In this document: positions 1-9,475 of the stretch, piece after piece
How the letters are laid out: each line of letters starts with the position of its first letter
Position numbering within the stretch: the first letter of the stretch is position 1
Origin: CALRWV02 sp943371965
GTDB taxonomy: Bacteria; Bacteroidota; JABWAT01
Assembly: GCA_943371965.1 (NCBI GenBank)
Contig: CALRWV020000001.1
Location: 558,001 to 622,000 of the forward strand
DNA length: 64,000 nucleotides
Reading direction: 5' to 3'
Notes under the pieces: generated by a model
The model's input: the letters and a program-made list of their open reading frames with translations, nothing else
Databases searched by the model: none
What the model was told of the DNA's origin: nothing
Translations under genes and position numbers: made by a program

Positions 1-146
1 TGACCTTCAAGTATTTTGATCGTGGCTTCCTTTTCATCCGCTTGAGGCAGATTATCGGATTGATCCGGTTTTTCAGTTGCCTGATCCACAGCAGATTTAA
101 TGTCATCAACAGATTCGTTTTTCATTTCAATATCCTGTTTTTCCAT
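1..146 (-). CDS. partial acidic protein N-terminus, possibly GrpE
   Basis: An open frame starts at ATG 146 on the minus strand and runs off the left edge, giving 48 codons. The peptide begins MEKQDIEMKN and is rich in Glu, Asp, Gln and Lys, with no signal peptide or membrane segment. A charged, disordered N-terminus leading into a helix (…EKEATIKILEG) is usual for the nucleotide-exchange factor GrpE, but the conserved GrpE core lies outside the window. The name is therefore only a suggestion. There is no clear ribosome-binding site. Confidence 0.45.
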   Translation of the reverse strand, partial: MEKQDIEMKNESVDDIKSAVDQATEKPDQSDNLPQADEKEATIKILEG

Positions 147-375
147 AATCGTTATTTCGATAATTTAAATTAAATAGACTGAAAAAAAGTCAGATTTTCC
201 TAATTCAAATTCTGTTTACAAATAACAAGCCAAAAAACAAAGATCAGGATTTTTTCTTCGGGTTCAATCTGAATCAATCAAAATCGTTCAGATTTGATAG
301 GAATTGTTGTTTCTGGGGAAATAAGTTTCAAACTGTTCCGATTTCCGGAATTTTCAAGTTGTGAAATATTGTCAG

Positions 376-861
376 TTATTTGGTACTGGCAACAAAATCA
401 ACAAAAGTCTTCTGTTTGTAGGAGCCGGAAGAAAAATAATTCAAAATCTGAATCATTTTATCCTTTTCAATGTAACCGGGAACCTTGGTAATCGGATTTC
501 CTTCAGGGTCAAGAAAAACAGTTGTAGGAAAACCGTTAATTCCGAAATAACGGGTGAGTTCGGAATTTGTCATCGTTTTTCCGTCAATGGTTACTGTTTT
601 TGAATTGTCTTCAGCATTCAGTTTTACTGCAACGAATTTTGAACGAAGCAATTTCATTACTTCTTCATCACCATAGGTGTTTGAATCCATTTTTTTGCAC
701 CATCCGCACCAGTCGGTATAAAAATCAATCAGAATATATTTTTTTTCCTTTTGTGCGGTAACCAATGCCTGATTGAAATCTTTCCATTCATCAGGTTCAA
801 TAAAAGAAAATGAGGAGAGTGAAAACCAGGAAATCAAAAGAGCAGTTTTAACGATTTTCAT
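376..861 (-). CDS. exported thioredoxin-fold protein
   Basis: The product is 161 aa. Residues 1-20 form a signal peptide (MKIVKTALLISWF…), so it should act in the periplasm. A thioredoxin fold follows, with the redox motif CGWC at residues 52-55 inside DFYTDWCGWCKKM and the cis-proline segment GFPTTVFLDPEG further on. This matches the thioredoxin_7/SoxW-like group of small disulfide reductases. Its start overlaps the stop of the upstream membrane-protein gene by 14 bp, making it the last gene of a tight minus-strand operon. The substrate is unknown; exported partners in the same operon are candidates. Confidence 0.85.
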   Translation of the reverse strand: MKIVKTALLISWFSLSSFSFIEPDEWKDFNQALVTAQKEKKYILIDFYTDWCGWCKKMDSNTYGDEEVMKLLRSKFVAVKLNAEDNSKTVTIDGKTMTNSELTRYFGINGFPTTVFLDPEGNPITKVPGYIEKDKMIQILNYFSSGSYKQKTFVDFVASTK

Positions 862-2014
862 TTTGAACAGAAACCTTTTTTAATTTGTTTTTTCTTTCCG
901 CAACAAGCGGCTGAAAAATTGTCTTCCAGGTAAAGTTCAGAATGAGCATGATAACAAGAGAAGTAAACAATTTTTTCTGAACCCCAAGTCTGAACGAATC
1001 CTTCAACAGCAAAAATATGATCAGGGAAAGTAAAATCACATAGAAAACCGAAAAACTAAGAATTTTTAACAATGCCGAACGCTCGAGATTTCTTAACATC
1101 GAGATGGAAAGATGGTCAATATCAATGATGGTTTTGAAGTTGAAAAAGGTGATAAAGATTGAAAAGAAAATTAAAGCAATAAATGCAACCTGAACGTTAA
1201 CTGATTTGAATTTGAAGGTTTTTCCGGGAAGAAGCAGAGGAATTGTAATCAAAAGTTGAAGCATCATAATGAAAGGAATTGAGACATATTTTGAACCCAA
1301 AAAAGATTCAATAATCAACTGGATAAATACCGAAACTGTCAACATTAAATTTAGCTTATTGCCGGATTTGAATAGAATGTAAATCAAAAAAGGAATCGCC
1401 AGAAAGAAGGATAAAAAAACAAGATGGCTGAATTTGAAAAATATAAGATGGGGCGATGTTTTTCCGGAAATCAGAATTCCAATCAAAGCTCCTGCAGAAG
1501 CAACCGATAAACTTATCCAAAAATCTTCAAATGAAGGTTTTTTCTGCAACAGAACTACAAAAAACAAAAACAGAAATAAAGAAGGAAAAATAATTGCGGA
1601 AAATAGAATTCCTGCAAGAACAACAAGTGAATAAAAATAAATCTGAGCAGTTTTTGAATCTGAAATCAGATATTTGATCAGAAATAAAACGGTTGTAATG
1701 ACAATAATGGGTTCAAGAACAAAACAGATAAAAATGACCGGCTGAAAAATAATCAGATTTAACAGTTTCAGATTTTCACCCGTTTGATGGGCAATTGAAA
1801 AATGAATGATCAAATAACCCAAAACAGCAGTGAAAACGGCGGAAAGCAAGGGAAGTTTCGAAACCAGAATTTGACCGGATGGGAAAACGGACTGATTGAT
1901 AAAACTTTGCGATGCAACTTCTACGTAAGAAATTGATATTCCTTTTATACTGAAAAAGAGAATTCCGCCAATAAAGAGAAGATAAAATAAACCGAACTTA
2001 ACAATTTTATTCAA
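848..2014 (-). CDS. polytopic inner-membrane protein, unknown function
   Basis: The 388-aa product is almost entirely hydrophobic, with roughly ten to twelve membrane spans separated by short basic loops, and a lysine/arginine-rich C-terminal tail (…AERKNKLKKV). No catalytic motif is visible. It overlaps the glycosyltransferase gene before it by 8 bp and the thioredoxin gene after it by 14 bp. The size and position next to a GT-B enzyme would suit a membrane glycosyltransferase, flippase or polymerase, but that is inference from context only. Confidence 0.8.
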   Translation of the reverse strand: MNKIVKFGLFYLLFIGGILFFSIKGISISYVEVASQSFINQSVFPSGQILVSKLPLLSAVFTAVLGYLIIHFSIAHQTGENLKLLNLIIFQPVIFICFVLEPIIVITTVLFLIKYLISDSKTAQIYFYSLVVLAGILFSAIIFPSLFLFLFFVVLLQKKPSFEDFWISLSVASAGALIGILISGKTSPHLIFFKFSHLVFLSFFLAIPFLIYILFKSGNKLNLMLTVSVFIQLIIESFLGSKYVSIPFIMMLQLLITIPLLLPGKTFKFKSVNVQVAFIALIFFSIFITFFNFKTIIDIDHLSISMLRNLERSALLKILSFSVFYVILLSLIIFLLLKDSFRLGVQKKLFTSLVIMLILNFTWKTIFQPLVAERKNKLKKVSVQNENR

Positions 2015-3041
2015 TTGATTTCCTGATTAGAAATGTCAGTAATGAAATTTGATCTGATAGCATCAGTTTTTGTTTCAGTTTTCCTGTACCGGTTTTGTAA
2101 AACAGTTTGTTTTGTATTAAAAGATCAGCATTTTTTGAAAGATTATTTTTATCTGAAACAATTCCACAGTGATAAATGGAAACCAATGCTGAAATTTCCT
2201 TTAAATCATATGTGAGAAAAGGAATTTCTGCAAATATAAATTCAAAAAATTTATTTGGCAGGGAGAGCTGGTAACTTTTTGCCAATGATTCAATCAGAAT
2301 CAATCCTGCATCGGATGAAGAAGTCCATGAAATAAGTTCATCATTTCTTATTTCACCCAATTTGAAAATACGATTTTTGATATCGGATGGAATTTCAATT
2401 TCAGTTTTGGATTCGCCGATAAAAACCAATTTTTCATTTTCAGGACGCATCGAAATGAATTGAATGGCGTCATCAGTTCCGCGTCCTTTTTGAATTCCTC
2501 CCTGAAATATCCAAATAAAATCTGTTGGTTTGAATTTGAAATAATTTCTGAGCCTATCTGTACTTTGTTCCAGATTGTTATGTGGATAGTTGAAAATTAT
2601 TTCAGAAGATCGGTTATATCTGATTTCAAATTCTGATTTGAGACTTTTATTCACAGTTGTAATTTCAGACGCAAAACTGAATCCTACTTTTTCAACTGTT
2701 CCCCAAAACCATTTTTTCAGTTTTGATGATTCAAAAGCTGCCACTTCAGAATTCAGTTCACGGGCATCAAAAATAAATGGAACTGATTTTGTGAAATAAA
2801 AAAAAAGAGCAACAGGCAAAGAAAAAATATCAGTTGAAATGATGAGTTTGGGTGGATTCAGCAGGAAACTTGAAATTGTTTGTTTTGCAAATACCGTGAA
2901 TTTCGAAATGAAACTTGTTTTATTTTCAAGAAGTGAAATGTCACTTATTTTATAAGGGAGATGAAGACTCTGACAGGCGGCAATGAATTTCCGGCTTCTG
3001 GAATCGTATTCTGTTCGGCCTAAAAATAAAATAAGAATCAT
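2007..3041 (-). CDS. glycosyltransferase, GT-B fold (family 4-like)
   Basis: The 344-aa protein begins MILILFLGRTEYDSRSRKFI and looks like a GT-B glycosyltransferase. An N-terminal Rossmann half contains the FIFDARELNSE segment. A C-terminal half has FIWIFQGGIQKGRG, a conserved phosphate-binding type loop, followed by the DAGLILIESLAKSYQLSLPNK acceptor/donor region, which resembles the E-x7-E area of GT4 enzymes. Donor and acceptor cannot be told. It lies 8 bp after the PorQ-like gene and overlaps the membrane-protein gene, so it belongs to the same transcript. Confidence 0.75.
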   Translation of the reverse strand: MILILFLGRTEYDSRSRKFIAACQSLHLPYKISDISLLENKTSFISKFTVFAKQTISSFLLNPPKLIISTDIFSLPVALFFYFTKSVPFIFDARELNSEVAAFESSKLKKWFWGTVEKVGFSFASEITTVNKSLKSEFEIRYNRSSEIIFNYPHNNLEQSTDRLRNYFKFKPTDFIWIFQGGIQKGRGTDDAIQFISMRPENEKLVFIGESKTEIEIPSDIKNRIFKLGEIRNDELISWTSSSDAGLILIESLAKSYQLSLPNKFFEFIFAEIPFLTYDLKEISALVSIYHCGIVSDKNNLSKNADLLIQNKLFYKTGTGKLKQKLMLSDQISLLTFLIRKSIE

Positions 3042-3049
3042 TTTTTTAC

Positions 3050-3979
3050 TTACAGATCATAACTGAAGGAAAAAGCGTGGGTAGAATTTAGTCCGGTAGA
3101 AAAATAATTGAAAGCATAATCAAGGTTGAAACTGCTATATCGGATTCCCAAACCTGCAGCAAATGGGTTGCTGTCATGATTTAACCGGTAACCGGTACGG
3201 AGAATGAAATAATCAAATGCTTTGAATTCTACACCGGTATTTGATACAAATTTGTTCGCAGTAAAAAGGAATGAACTTTCATTTATTATCTGACCTGAAA
3301 TTTTTTCATCCAACTGAAATCTGTAAAAAACCCATCCGGTTTTAATGAGAACCGGAAGTGAAACATCCTGGTCTTTCAGTTTGGTTGCAATTCCAAGATT
3401 TTGAATTGTTACAAACATCAAATCTGCTGAACGCATCAATTCATTTGAAAAGGAAATATCAAAAAGATGAGCAGTGTTGTCTTCAATATAAAGTTTTTGA
3501 ACAACAAATTTATAGGTAATTCCAAAATCGGAATCCCACAAATTTAAAGTTGATCCAACAGCAAATGTCATCCAATAAGATTCAAAAGTTGATTGTGGAG
3601 TTTCAATCGGTTTGTCACGCGCTTCAATTCCAGCAACACCAAGTTTTTGCCAACCAAATTGAACTGGTTTTCCGAATAAATTAACACGTGCAGTTATAGA
3701 ATTCAATTTCATGTCGGCAACGTATTCATAATGACTGAAACTGATGTCATTTTTTGAAGCAGAATTCGGATTGATAAATGATGAAACAAATATGGAAGCT
3801 GAATTCTCAATCAACGCAGAATTGGATTGTGCTGAACTTAAAAATGAAGCATCAGATGGAATAAGCAGATTTTGAAATCCTACTTTTTCAGTTTGGGCAG
3901 AAAGAGTGGAAAAATTAATTGCAGCTGATATGAAAACTAAAAACAAAAACAACTTAATTTTTATATTGAAAATTCTCAT
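3050..3979 (-). CDS. PorV/PorQ-like outer-membrane beta-barrel protein
   Basis: The 309-aa product has a signal peptide (residues 1-29, ending SAQ) and then long alternating beta segments ending in an aromatic C-terminal strand (HAFSFSYDL), as in outer-membrane barrels. The opening GFQNLLIPSDASFLSSAQSN resembles the start of PorQ/PorV proteins, which serve type IX secretion in Bacteroidota. Its ATG overlaps the stop of the upstream PorV-like gene (TAATG at 3977-3981). No C-terminal protease or peptidoglycan domain is seen. The assignment rests on overall pattern; a related barrel family remains possible. Confidence 0.65.
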   Translation of the reverse strand: MRIFNIKIKLFLFLVFISAAINFSTLSAQTEKVGFQNLLIPSDASFLSSAQSNSALIENSASIFVSSFINPNSASKNDISFSHYEYVADMKLNSITARVNLFGKPVQFGWQKLGVAGIEARDKPIETPQSTFESYWMTFAVGSTLNLWDSDFGITYKFVVQKLYIEDNTAHLFDISFSNELMRSADLMFVTIQNLGIATKLKDQDVSLPVLIKTGWVFYRFQLDEKISGQIINESSFLFTANKFVSNTGVEFKAFDYFILRTGYRLNHDSNPFAAGLGIRYSSFNLDYAFNYFSTGLNSTHAFSFSYDL

Positions 3980-5076
3980 TAAAGTACCTGAAATCCTAAA
4001 GAAAGTACAAAGGTGTTTTGTGGTCCAATCGGTTCAATAACATAAGCAAAATCGATTGAAGGTTTAAATTTTCCGGTTAGATGATTGTAACGGAAACCAA
4101 ATCCGAATTTGGGATCAACATCATTGTAGGTGAGATCAAAACGATCCATACCAGCCCTGAATTCAGTTTCTTCCATTGGTTTCCAGACAAATCCTGCTTT
4201 TAAAAATTGTCCTGAATATTTTTTGGTACCGGTTGTTGTCAATTCAGTTACAGGGAAATTTCCTTCCGCAATTTTAAATTCGCGCTGTTCTGCTTCATAG
4301 GACCAGTTTTCAAATTCAGATAAAATTGTCAGTTGATATTCCGGAAGTTGATAACTTGCTCCGAATCTGATTCTGACTGGAAATTTATCAATTTTCTGGT
4401 TTCCGTTTTCGCTATAAATTTCTTTGGTATCCCAGCGGTAATTTGAATTGATATCCTGAACGGAAAGTGCAAGAATCAGTTTTTCATCAAGCAGAGGATA
4501 AGCAATTCCAAAATCAACTGCCCAAACCGAAGTGGAAGGAACATCTTCAAAAAAATCAGCATATCGCCATTTCAGATTCAGCCCAACAGTAAAATTCATG
4601 TTTCTCGGTTTCAGTGAAAAATTGAAAAGTCCGGTAGCTTCACTGGTTTCATAATTTTTGGTGTGTTTTCCGTCTGAATCACGACCGTCAATATTTCCAG
4701 TTTTCGAATATAAAATTCCGTAAGAAACAGAAGCCGCAGCACCGAGTAGATTTTGTCCGTAAATCGAATACAGGTTTCTGTCCAATCCTCTTGAAAAAGT
4801 AGTTGCCTGATAATAGTTTTTTCTGACTAAACCTGTTAGGGCAGGACTTTCAAATCCGACAGCAAAATTATCGGGAGATGCTACGGTCGCATTTCCAACT
4901 GAAATAGAATAGGCATCAGTTCCAATTCGCGAATAACTTCCGGGTGAACCGGCTAATGGAGTTTGGGCGTTTGCTGTAAGCGAGAGAACTAAGAAAATAG
5001 AAATTACAATCGAAAATCGAAAATCAATAATCGAAGGAGAAAAAACGGAAATCCGGTTGTTTGAAAATTTAATCAT
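3979..5076 (-). CDS. PorV-like outer-membrane barrel protein
   Basis: I place the start at ATG 5076, which shares four bases with the TGA of the upstream gene (ATGA, 5073-5076). A longer frame from 5181 would run deep into that gene. The 365-aa product has a signal peptide ending NAQ and then the PorV/UPF0164-type start TPLAGSPGSYSRIGTDAYS, with an early GNATVASPDN segment. About fourteen beta strands follow, ending in FVLSLGFQVL. PorV proteins are outer-membrane shuttle or attachment factors for type IX secreted cargo. The secreted propeller protein encoded just upstream could be a partner. Confidence 0.75.
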   Translation of the reverse strand: MIKFSNNRISVFSPSIIDFRFSIVISIFLVLSLTANAQTPLAGSPGSYSRIGTDAYSISVGNATVASPDNFAVGFESPALTGLVRKNYYQATTFSRGLDRNLYSIYGQNLLGAAASVSYGILYSKTGNIDGRDSDGKHTKNYETSEATGLFNFSLKPRNMNFTVGLNLKWRYADFFEDVPSTSVWAVDFGIAYPLLDEKLILALSVQDINSNYRWDTKEIYSENGNQKIDKFPVRIRFGASYQLPEYQLTILSEFENWSYEAEQREFKIAEGNFPVTELTTTGTKKYSGQFLKAGFVWKPMEETEFRAGMDRFDLTYNDVDPKFGFGFRYNHLTGKFKPSIDFAYVIEPIGPQNTFVLSLGFQVL

Positions 5077-6569
5077 TCTAAAATAAAAATCTTTCCCCAG
5101 TATTCGGATGTTGATGTTTTTACTGAATAAAGATAAACACCATTTGAAAGTCTGTTTCCAAAACCATCCCGTCCATCCCAAATAATTTCAGTAACATTTC
5201 CTGAATAATTTGGTGTGAGGTATTTTACAGGAAGCATATCTAAAGAGTAAATTGAAACTTTTACATTTGAAGAAGAGGGAATCGAAATTCTGCAAATTCC
5301 ATCATCATCCGGGCTGAATGGATTTGGATAAGTGAATGTATTTTCTCCTTCGTTTTCCCGTGTATTCCTTTGGTAAATTTGCCAGTTATTTTCTGAAAAA
5401 ATATTTGATTGGGCAGAAATCAAAAGTCCCTGACCACTTCCGATCATCCAACGCTTTTGAATGTCATCAAACGAAGAAGAATAAAATTCAGTTGAGAGAA
5501 TTGATTTCTGCGAATCAAAATCCTGAAATCTGTTTTTAAATGACCAACTCAAGCCATCTGAAGAATAGAAAACACCATTTTTCCCAACCGCAAGAACCGT
5601 ATCACCTGAAAATGCCAAATCGTAAATGCGTTCATCAAGCAAAGTTCTTGTCCATGTTTTTCCATTGTCTTCGGTAAAAGCCAACCCATCAGTTTCGTAA
5701 CTTTGAAGGGCTCTCCAGCAAACAGCCCAAACGCGTTCATTGGATTTAAAAATCTGACTTGAAATTCCGGTAACCCAATTTCCCGGAATGGTCTTTTCGT
5801 TTGAAGATGAAGCTGTAAATTTTTTCCATCCTTCAGGTTGATAGCGCAGATTGATTCCACCTGCAGTTCCAGCCCATAATTTTCCTGAAGGTGTTTTGTA
5901 TACAGCAAACCCACGTAAATTCAAATTTGTATCACGGGTTGGATTGTACTCAAATTTATAAGAGGAATCAGGTGAAATATAATTTTTATTGTCAGGTGGA
6001 AGAATGTAGCGTCTCCAGTTTATTCCGTTGTTGGAAGAAACCAAAATTCCACTTGCATAAGAAGCAGTCCACAACGTATCGCCATCAACTGCGCAGTCAT
6101 AAGAAACTGATTGTTCCGGAACCAGAATGGGAAGGTAAACCAAAGTGTCTTTCCCGAAAACAACAGAAGTTTTGTTTTTATCTTCCAACGGAAAATCCAG
6201 ATAAGTCCATGAGTTTCCATTATCCGAAGAAATTCCAAAACCCATTGCAGTCGGAATGTTTCCACCATCTTTTTTTCTGGTTTCTCCAATTGCAATGAAC
6301 ACTTTATTTGATTTTCCGGAAATCGCATAAACCGATTTTGAATTCAGAATACTGCTTCCAGTTTCGATTTTGCTGAACTGATTATTTTCAAAATAATTAA
6401 GACCAGAGGAAGAACCGAACCACGTTTTCCCATTCAGATAAAACATATTTGAAATGGAATTTGTGGAAATTGAAGAGGAAGAAACCGATTCTTTCGAAAA
6501 CTGTTCAAGAGATTGTGAAAACATGAGTGGTGAAATGAAAAAGGAAATCAGACAGAAAAGTTTTTTCAT
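5073..6569 (-). CDS. secreted beta-propeller protein with FlgD-like C-terminal domain
   Basis: The 498-aa product starts with a signal peptide (MKKLFCLISFFISPLMFSQ). Residues ~25-400 contain repeated blades of the two-component-propeller/BNR type, such as TWFGSSSGLNYF, LWAGTAGGINLR and DNGKTWTRTL. Residues ~412-498 form a FlgD-like Ig domain (FTYPNPFSPDDDG … GRDGFGNRLSNGVYLYSV). This C-terminal module is common on exported proteins of the Ignavibacteria and related lineages, where it is thought to act as a sorting or anchoring domain. The gene overlaps both neighbours by 4 bp (ATGA), which indicates translational coupling. Ligand and role are unknown. Confidence 0.8.
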   Translation of the reverse strand: MKKLFCLISFFISPLMFSQSLEQFSKESVSSSSISTNSISNMFYLNGKTWFGSSSGLNYFENNQFSKIETGSSILNSKSVYAISGKSNKVFIAIGETRKKDGGNIPTAMGFGISSDNGNSWTYLDFPLEDKNKTSVVFGKDTLVYLPILVPEQSVSYDCAVDGDTLWTASYASGILVSSNNGINWRRYILPPDNKNYISPDSSYKFEYNPTRDTNLNLRGFAVYKTPSGKLWAGTAGGINLRYQPEGWKKFTASSSNEKTIPGNWVTGISSQIFKSNERVWAVCWRALQSYETDGLAFTEDNGKTWTRTLLDERIYDLAFSGDTVLAVGKNGVFYSSDGLSWSFKNRFQDFDSQKSILSTEFYSSSFDDIQKRWMIGSGQGLLISAQSNIFSENNWQIYQRNTRENEGENTFTYPNPFSPDDDGICRISIPSSSNVKVSIYSLDMLPVKYLTPNYSGNVTEIIWDGRDGFGNRLSNGVYLYSVKTSTSEYWGKIFILE

Positions 6570-7348
6570 TGAGTCACCGAATGTGTGGTTTGAAAAATGG
6601 GAGAAACATTTCCGTATTTATCTTTTGCTGTGAAATTCCGTTTGTAAGCACCTATAATTGTTCCTGGAGGAACAGCCCCTGGAAGATAAACCCATACTTT
6701 CGGATTTCCTGTAGCTGTAAATACTCGTTGTGTCAGTGAAGTTCCATTTGGATCTGTTCCGGTATAACTTACAGAAGAAATTTTATTCGGATTGCCGTTA
6801 TAGGAGACATAAGCGGTCATTGAAAAATTTTCACCGAGTTTCACTGAATTTTTTGGTACAAAAACAACAGAATCTATGTTAATCGAAAAATCTGCATCGT
6901 TCTTGAATTTAAATAGCGGCGAGGTTGAAAAAATAACTGAGTTTCCGTCTGAAATTTTCAGTGATGAAGCGCTTCCGACCAAAACTTCATTTTTTGTTGT
7001 GATTATTCCTGAATGTGAGAAATTTTTTGATGATCCGTTCAAATTCAATGCAAATGTTTCTTCGTAAGTTGAACCGGAAGACAATGAAATAATTGAAACC
7101 GTTGCATCTACAATTCCCGATTTTATTGAAAGTAAGGAACCGGAAACAGTATAATTAAGCTGACGTTCATTGTTTACAAACGGCAATTCAGGACGGAAAA
7201 TGGAATCCGGTAAAATCTGCAGATTGGTAACAGAAACCGGTTTAATTGAACTTTCCAATGGAGAGGTTGAAACCAATTCAGCTTTTTCGGAGCACCCGAA
7301 AAAAACTGAAAGGGAAATTGGAATAAAAAGGGATTTGATCACATTCAT
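6566..7348 (-). CDS. lipoprotein, beta-rich, unknown function
   Basis: The 260-aa product has a lipoprotein signal (MNVIKSLFIPISLSVFFGC, lipobox cysteine at residue 19), so it should be anchored in a membrane. The rest is Ser/Thr/Asn-rich and beta-stranded, resembling two or three Ig-like domains, with no catalytic motif. It is the first gene of the minus-strand operon and overlaps the propeller gene by 4 bp. A TAACTTTG box ends only four bases before its ATG, so the message may have almost no leader. Confidence 0.75.
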   Translation of the reverse strand: MNVIKSLFIPISLSVFFGCSEKAELVSTSPLESSIKPVSVTNLQILPDSIFRPELPFVNNERQLNYTVSGSLLSIKSGIVDATVSIISLSSGSTYEETFALNLNGSSKNFSHSGIITTKNEVLVGSASSLKISDGNSVIFSTSPLFKFKNDADFSINIDSVVFVPKNSVKLGENFSMTAYVSYNGNPNKISSVSYTGTDPNGTSLTQRVFTATGNPKVWVYLPGAVPPGTIIGAYKRNFTAKDKYGNVSPIFQTTHSVTQ

Positions 7349-7352
7349 TGCA

Positions 7353-7360
7353 CAAAGTTA
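7353..7360 (-). promoter_or_regulatory. candidate -7 box for the lipoprotein operon
   Basis: Read on the minus strand the sequence is TAACTTTG, a full match to TAnnTTTG. No good -33 TTG lies 20-22 bp upstream, so this is a partial promoter call. If used, transcription would begin at or within a few bases of the ATG at 7348. Confidence 0.35.
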
Positions 7361-7413
7361 GGGATTTAAGAACTGATATAAAAATGTAAAAAAAATTGGC
7401 TTTTGGGTTGAAA

Positions 7414-8463
7414 CTAAAGAATTCTGAATGGAATTGGTGTAAAACATAAAATGAAAATGATCAAGCTGATCCAGGCAACAATTTTTCTTTTTCCATCAAG
7501 CGGAATGGATTCATCAACCGGTGGATGAAAGGGTCTGACAAATAAAAGCAGAACAGCGCCCCAAATCAGCCAACCAATCCAACCATTCCCAAAAATGTTT
7601 TCCACTCCTTTAACTTGCGCCAAAAGACTTAATGAACCTGCAATTATGCAGACAATTGCAACAATCCAAGAAATGATTCTGTGAATTTTTCTGCCGAAAA
7701 CTGCATAAACAACATGTCCACCATCAAGCTGACCAAATGGAAGCATATTCAGCGAAGTCATGAAAATTCCAATCCAACCAGCAAGAAGAAGAGGATAATG
7801 ATAAATTTCACTCATTGGAATGTAATAGGGAAGCATAACTGTGGTAACAATATGGAAAATAATATTATCACCAAAAACCAGAAATGTGCCCGGTGCTCCA
7901 TTTGTGATATCCGGAATTTGTCCCATAAATCGGTAATTCGGATGAATGGTGTACAAATATTCGATTGGCGGTAAAGTCGCAACACCCATTATAAGGACAA
8001 GAAGAGTTACTACAAATCCTGCAATTGGACCATAAGCACCAATATCTGTCAATTGATTTTTATTTTGAATGGGTTCTTTTATTCTGATAACGGCACCCAT
8101 TGTTCCAAAAACAGGTCCCAGATTAAAAGGAGGAAGCGGAATAAAATATGGAAGCGATGTTTTTATCCTGTGAAAAGTCGCAGCGAAGTAATGACCAAAC
8201 TCGTGGCAGCCCAAAATTGCCAAAACAGAAACTGAGTATGGAAAACCCATAAAAAATGTTGTAACTGTAAGTGGTTCAAATGGACGCCATAAATTCAGAA
8301 AATACAACCCAGCCAACGTTGTAGATACAAATGTTGCTAGAAAAAGAACAATATGAATCCAACCGCGGTCTTTCGATTTTTCTGAATCGGAAGAAATGAA
8401 ATCATTGTCTGCCAGAGATGAATAAGTTTCCGGAATTTCTAAAGTAGGTTTGTAATCACTCAT
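7414..8463 (-). CDS. M50-type intramembrane zinc metalloprotease
   Basis: The 349-aa product has about seven membrane spans. It carries the zinc-binding HEFGH at residues 87-91 and the distal LDGGH at 246-250, the two signatures of site-2 proteases. The long insert before the second motif and the absence of a PDZ domain fit the bacterial/plant EGY-like branch (peptidase M50 with a PLPPF segment). It probably cleaves a membrane-bound regulator or small membrane protein. It overlaps rluD by 8 bp and follows it on the same transcript. All catalytic residues look intact. Confidence 0.85.
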   Translation of the reverse strand: MSDYKPTLEIPETYSSLADNDFISSDSEKSKDRGWIHIVLFLATFVSTTLAGLYFLNLWRPFEPLTVTTFFMGFPYSVSVLAILGCHEFGHYFAATFHRIKTSLPYFIPLPPFNLGPVFGTMGAVIRIKEPIQNKNQLTDIGAYGPIAGFVVTLLVLIMGVATLPPIEYLYTIHPNYRFMGQIPDITNGAPGTFLVFGDNIIFHIVTTVMLPYYIPMSEIYHYPLLLAGWIGIFMTSLNMLPFGQLDGGHVVYAVFGRKIHRIISWIVAIVCIIAGSLSLLAQVKGVENIFGNGWIGWLIWGAVLLLFVRPFHPPVDESIPLDGKRKIVAWISLIIFILCFTPIPFRIL

Positions 8464-9466
8464 CTGATTCTTTCTGGAGATTGTATTTTTTCAGAATTTC
8501 CAAAGTTACTGAAAAATCTTCCGGAATTTGACTGTCAAAGGAAACATGTTTATCCAAACCGTAATGAAAAAATCCTAACGTTTTTGCATGAAGTGCCTGA
8601 CGGGGCATTGTTTCCAACAATTTTTTGAAAGTCGATTTCTGCAATCCGGTTTGATGTGAAGATGGTGGTGTTTTTCCGCCGTAAGTTGAATCGCCTAAAA
8701 TTGGAAGTCCCAAAGAAGTGAGATGAACACGGATTTGATGTGTTCTTCCGGTTTCCAAATGAAGTTTCATGAGTGAATATCCGTCAAATTGCTGAATAAC
8801 TTCATAATGGGTAACTGCCCATTTTCCATCCGATTTGTGAACTGAAAACCGTTTTCTGTCTTTTGGATCACGCGCAATAAAAGTTGAGATGGTTCCTTTT
8901 AACTCCCGCGGATTTCCAACACAGATTGCCCAATATTCGCGCTGGATGTTATGTTTGACAAAATCTTTTGAAAGTTTAGCATGAATCTGATCATTTTTTG
9001 CTATCAGAAGTAAACCCGATGTTTCTTTATCGATTCTGTGAACAATTCCAGGTCTGATTGGATCTTCATGAAAACTGCTGAGTTTTTCGATGTGAAATAA
9101 AAGTGCGTTAACCAGTGTTCCTGTATAATTTGCATAAGCAGGGTGAACAACCATTCCTGCTTTTTTATTAACGAGCAGTAGAAATTCATCTTCATAAACA
9201 ATTTCGATATCAATATTTTCCGGTTCAGCATCAGGAGCTGGAGGACGGGGCAAGGTAATTTGGACTACATCATTCGGTGCAACTTTATAACTTGATTTGC
9301 TGGTTTTATCGTTTACAAGTACAGTTCCCTCATCAATTGCCTGTTGAACTTTATTTCTGGTTGCGTTTTCAACGGCGTGAGTAATATAAACATCAAGCCG
9401 TTCCGGACGTTTGGCAGCAGGAACGTGAAGGATAATAATTTCATTGGCCGGTTTTGAATCAAGCAT
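8456..9466 (-). CDS. rluD: 23S rRNA pseudouridine synthase RluD-type
   Basis: The 336-aa protein has an S4 RNA-binding domain (residues ~20-75, RLDVYITHAVENATRNKVQQ) and a pseudouridine synthase domain. The catalytic aspartate is in HRIDKETSGLL (D146), and the later block contains LETGRTHQIRVHL. RluD enzymes modify uridines in helix 69 of 23S rRNA. Length and motifs are typical. The start at ATG 9466 leaves a 92-bp divergent spacer to the PepSY gene. The RluD subtype rather than RluC is probable but not certain. Confidence 0.88.
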   Translation of the reverse strand: MLDSKPANEIIILHVPAAKRPERLDVYITHAVENATRNKVQQAIDEGTVLVNDKTSKSSYKVAPNDVVQITLPRPPAPDAEPENIDIEIVYEDEFLLLVNKKAGMVVHPAYANYTGTLVNALLFHIEKLSSFHEDPIRPGIVHRIDKETSGLLLIAKNDQIHAKLSKDFVKHNIQREYWAICVGNPRELKGTISTFIARDPKDRKRFSVHKSDGKWAVTHYEVIQQFDGYSLMKLHLETGRTHQIRVHLTSLGLPILGDSTYGGKTPPSSHQTGLQKSTFKKLLETMPRQALHAKTLGFFHYGLDKHVSFDSQIPEDFSVTLEILKKYNLQKESDE

Positions 9467-9475
9467 GGAGTTGAA

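Noticed and set aside
3979..5181. Longer PorV-like start at 5181
   Set aside because: It would add 35 residues inside the propeller gene and hide the signal peptide; ATG 5076 forms ATGA with the upstream stop.
5891..6298. 135-aa plus-strand ORF inside the propeller gene
   Set aside because: Frame shadow of the propeller protein; no start signal or domain.
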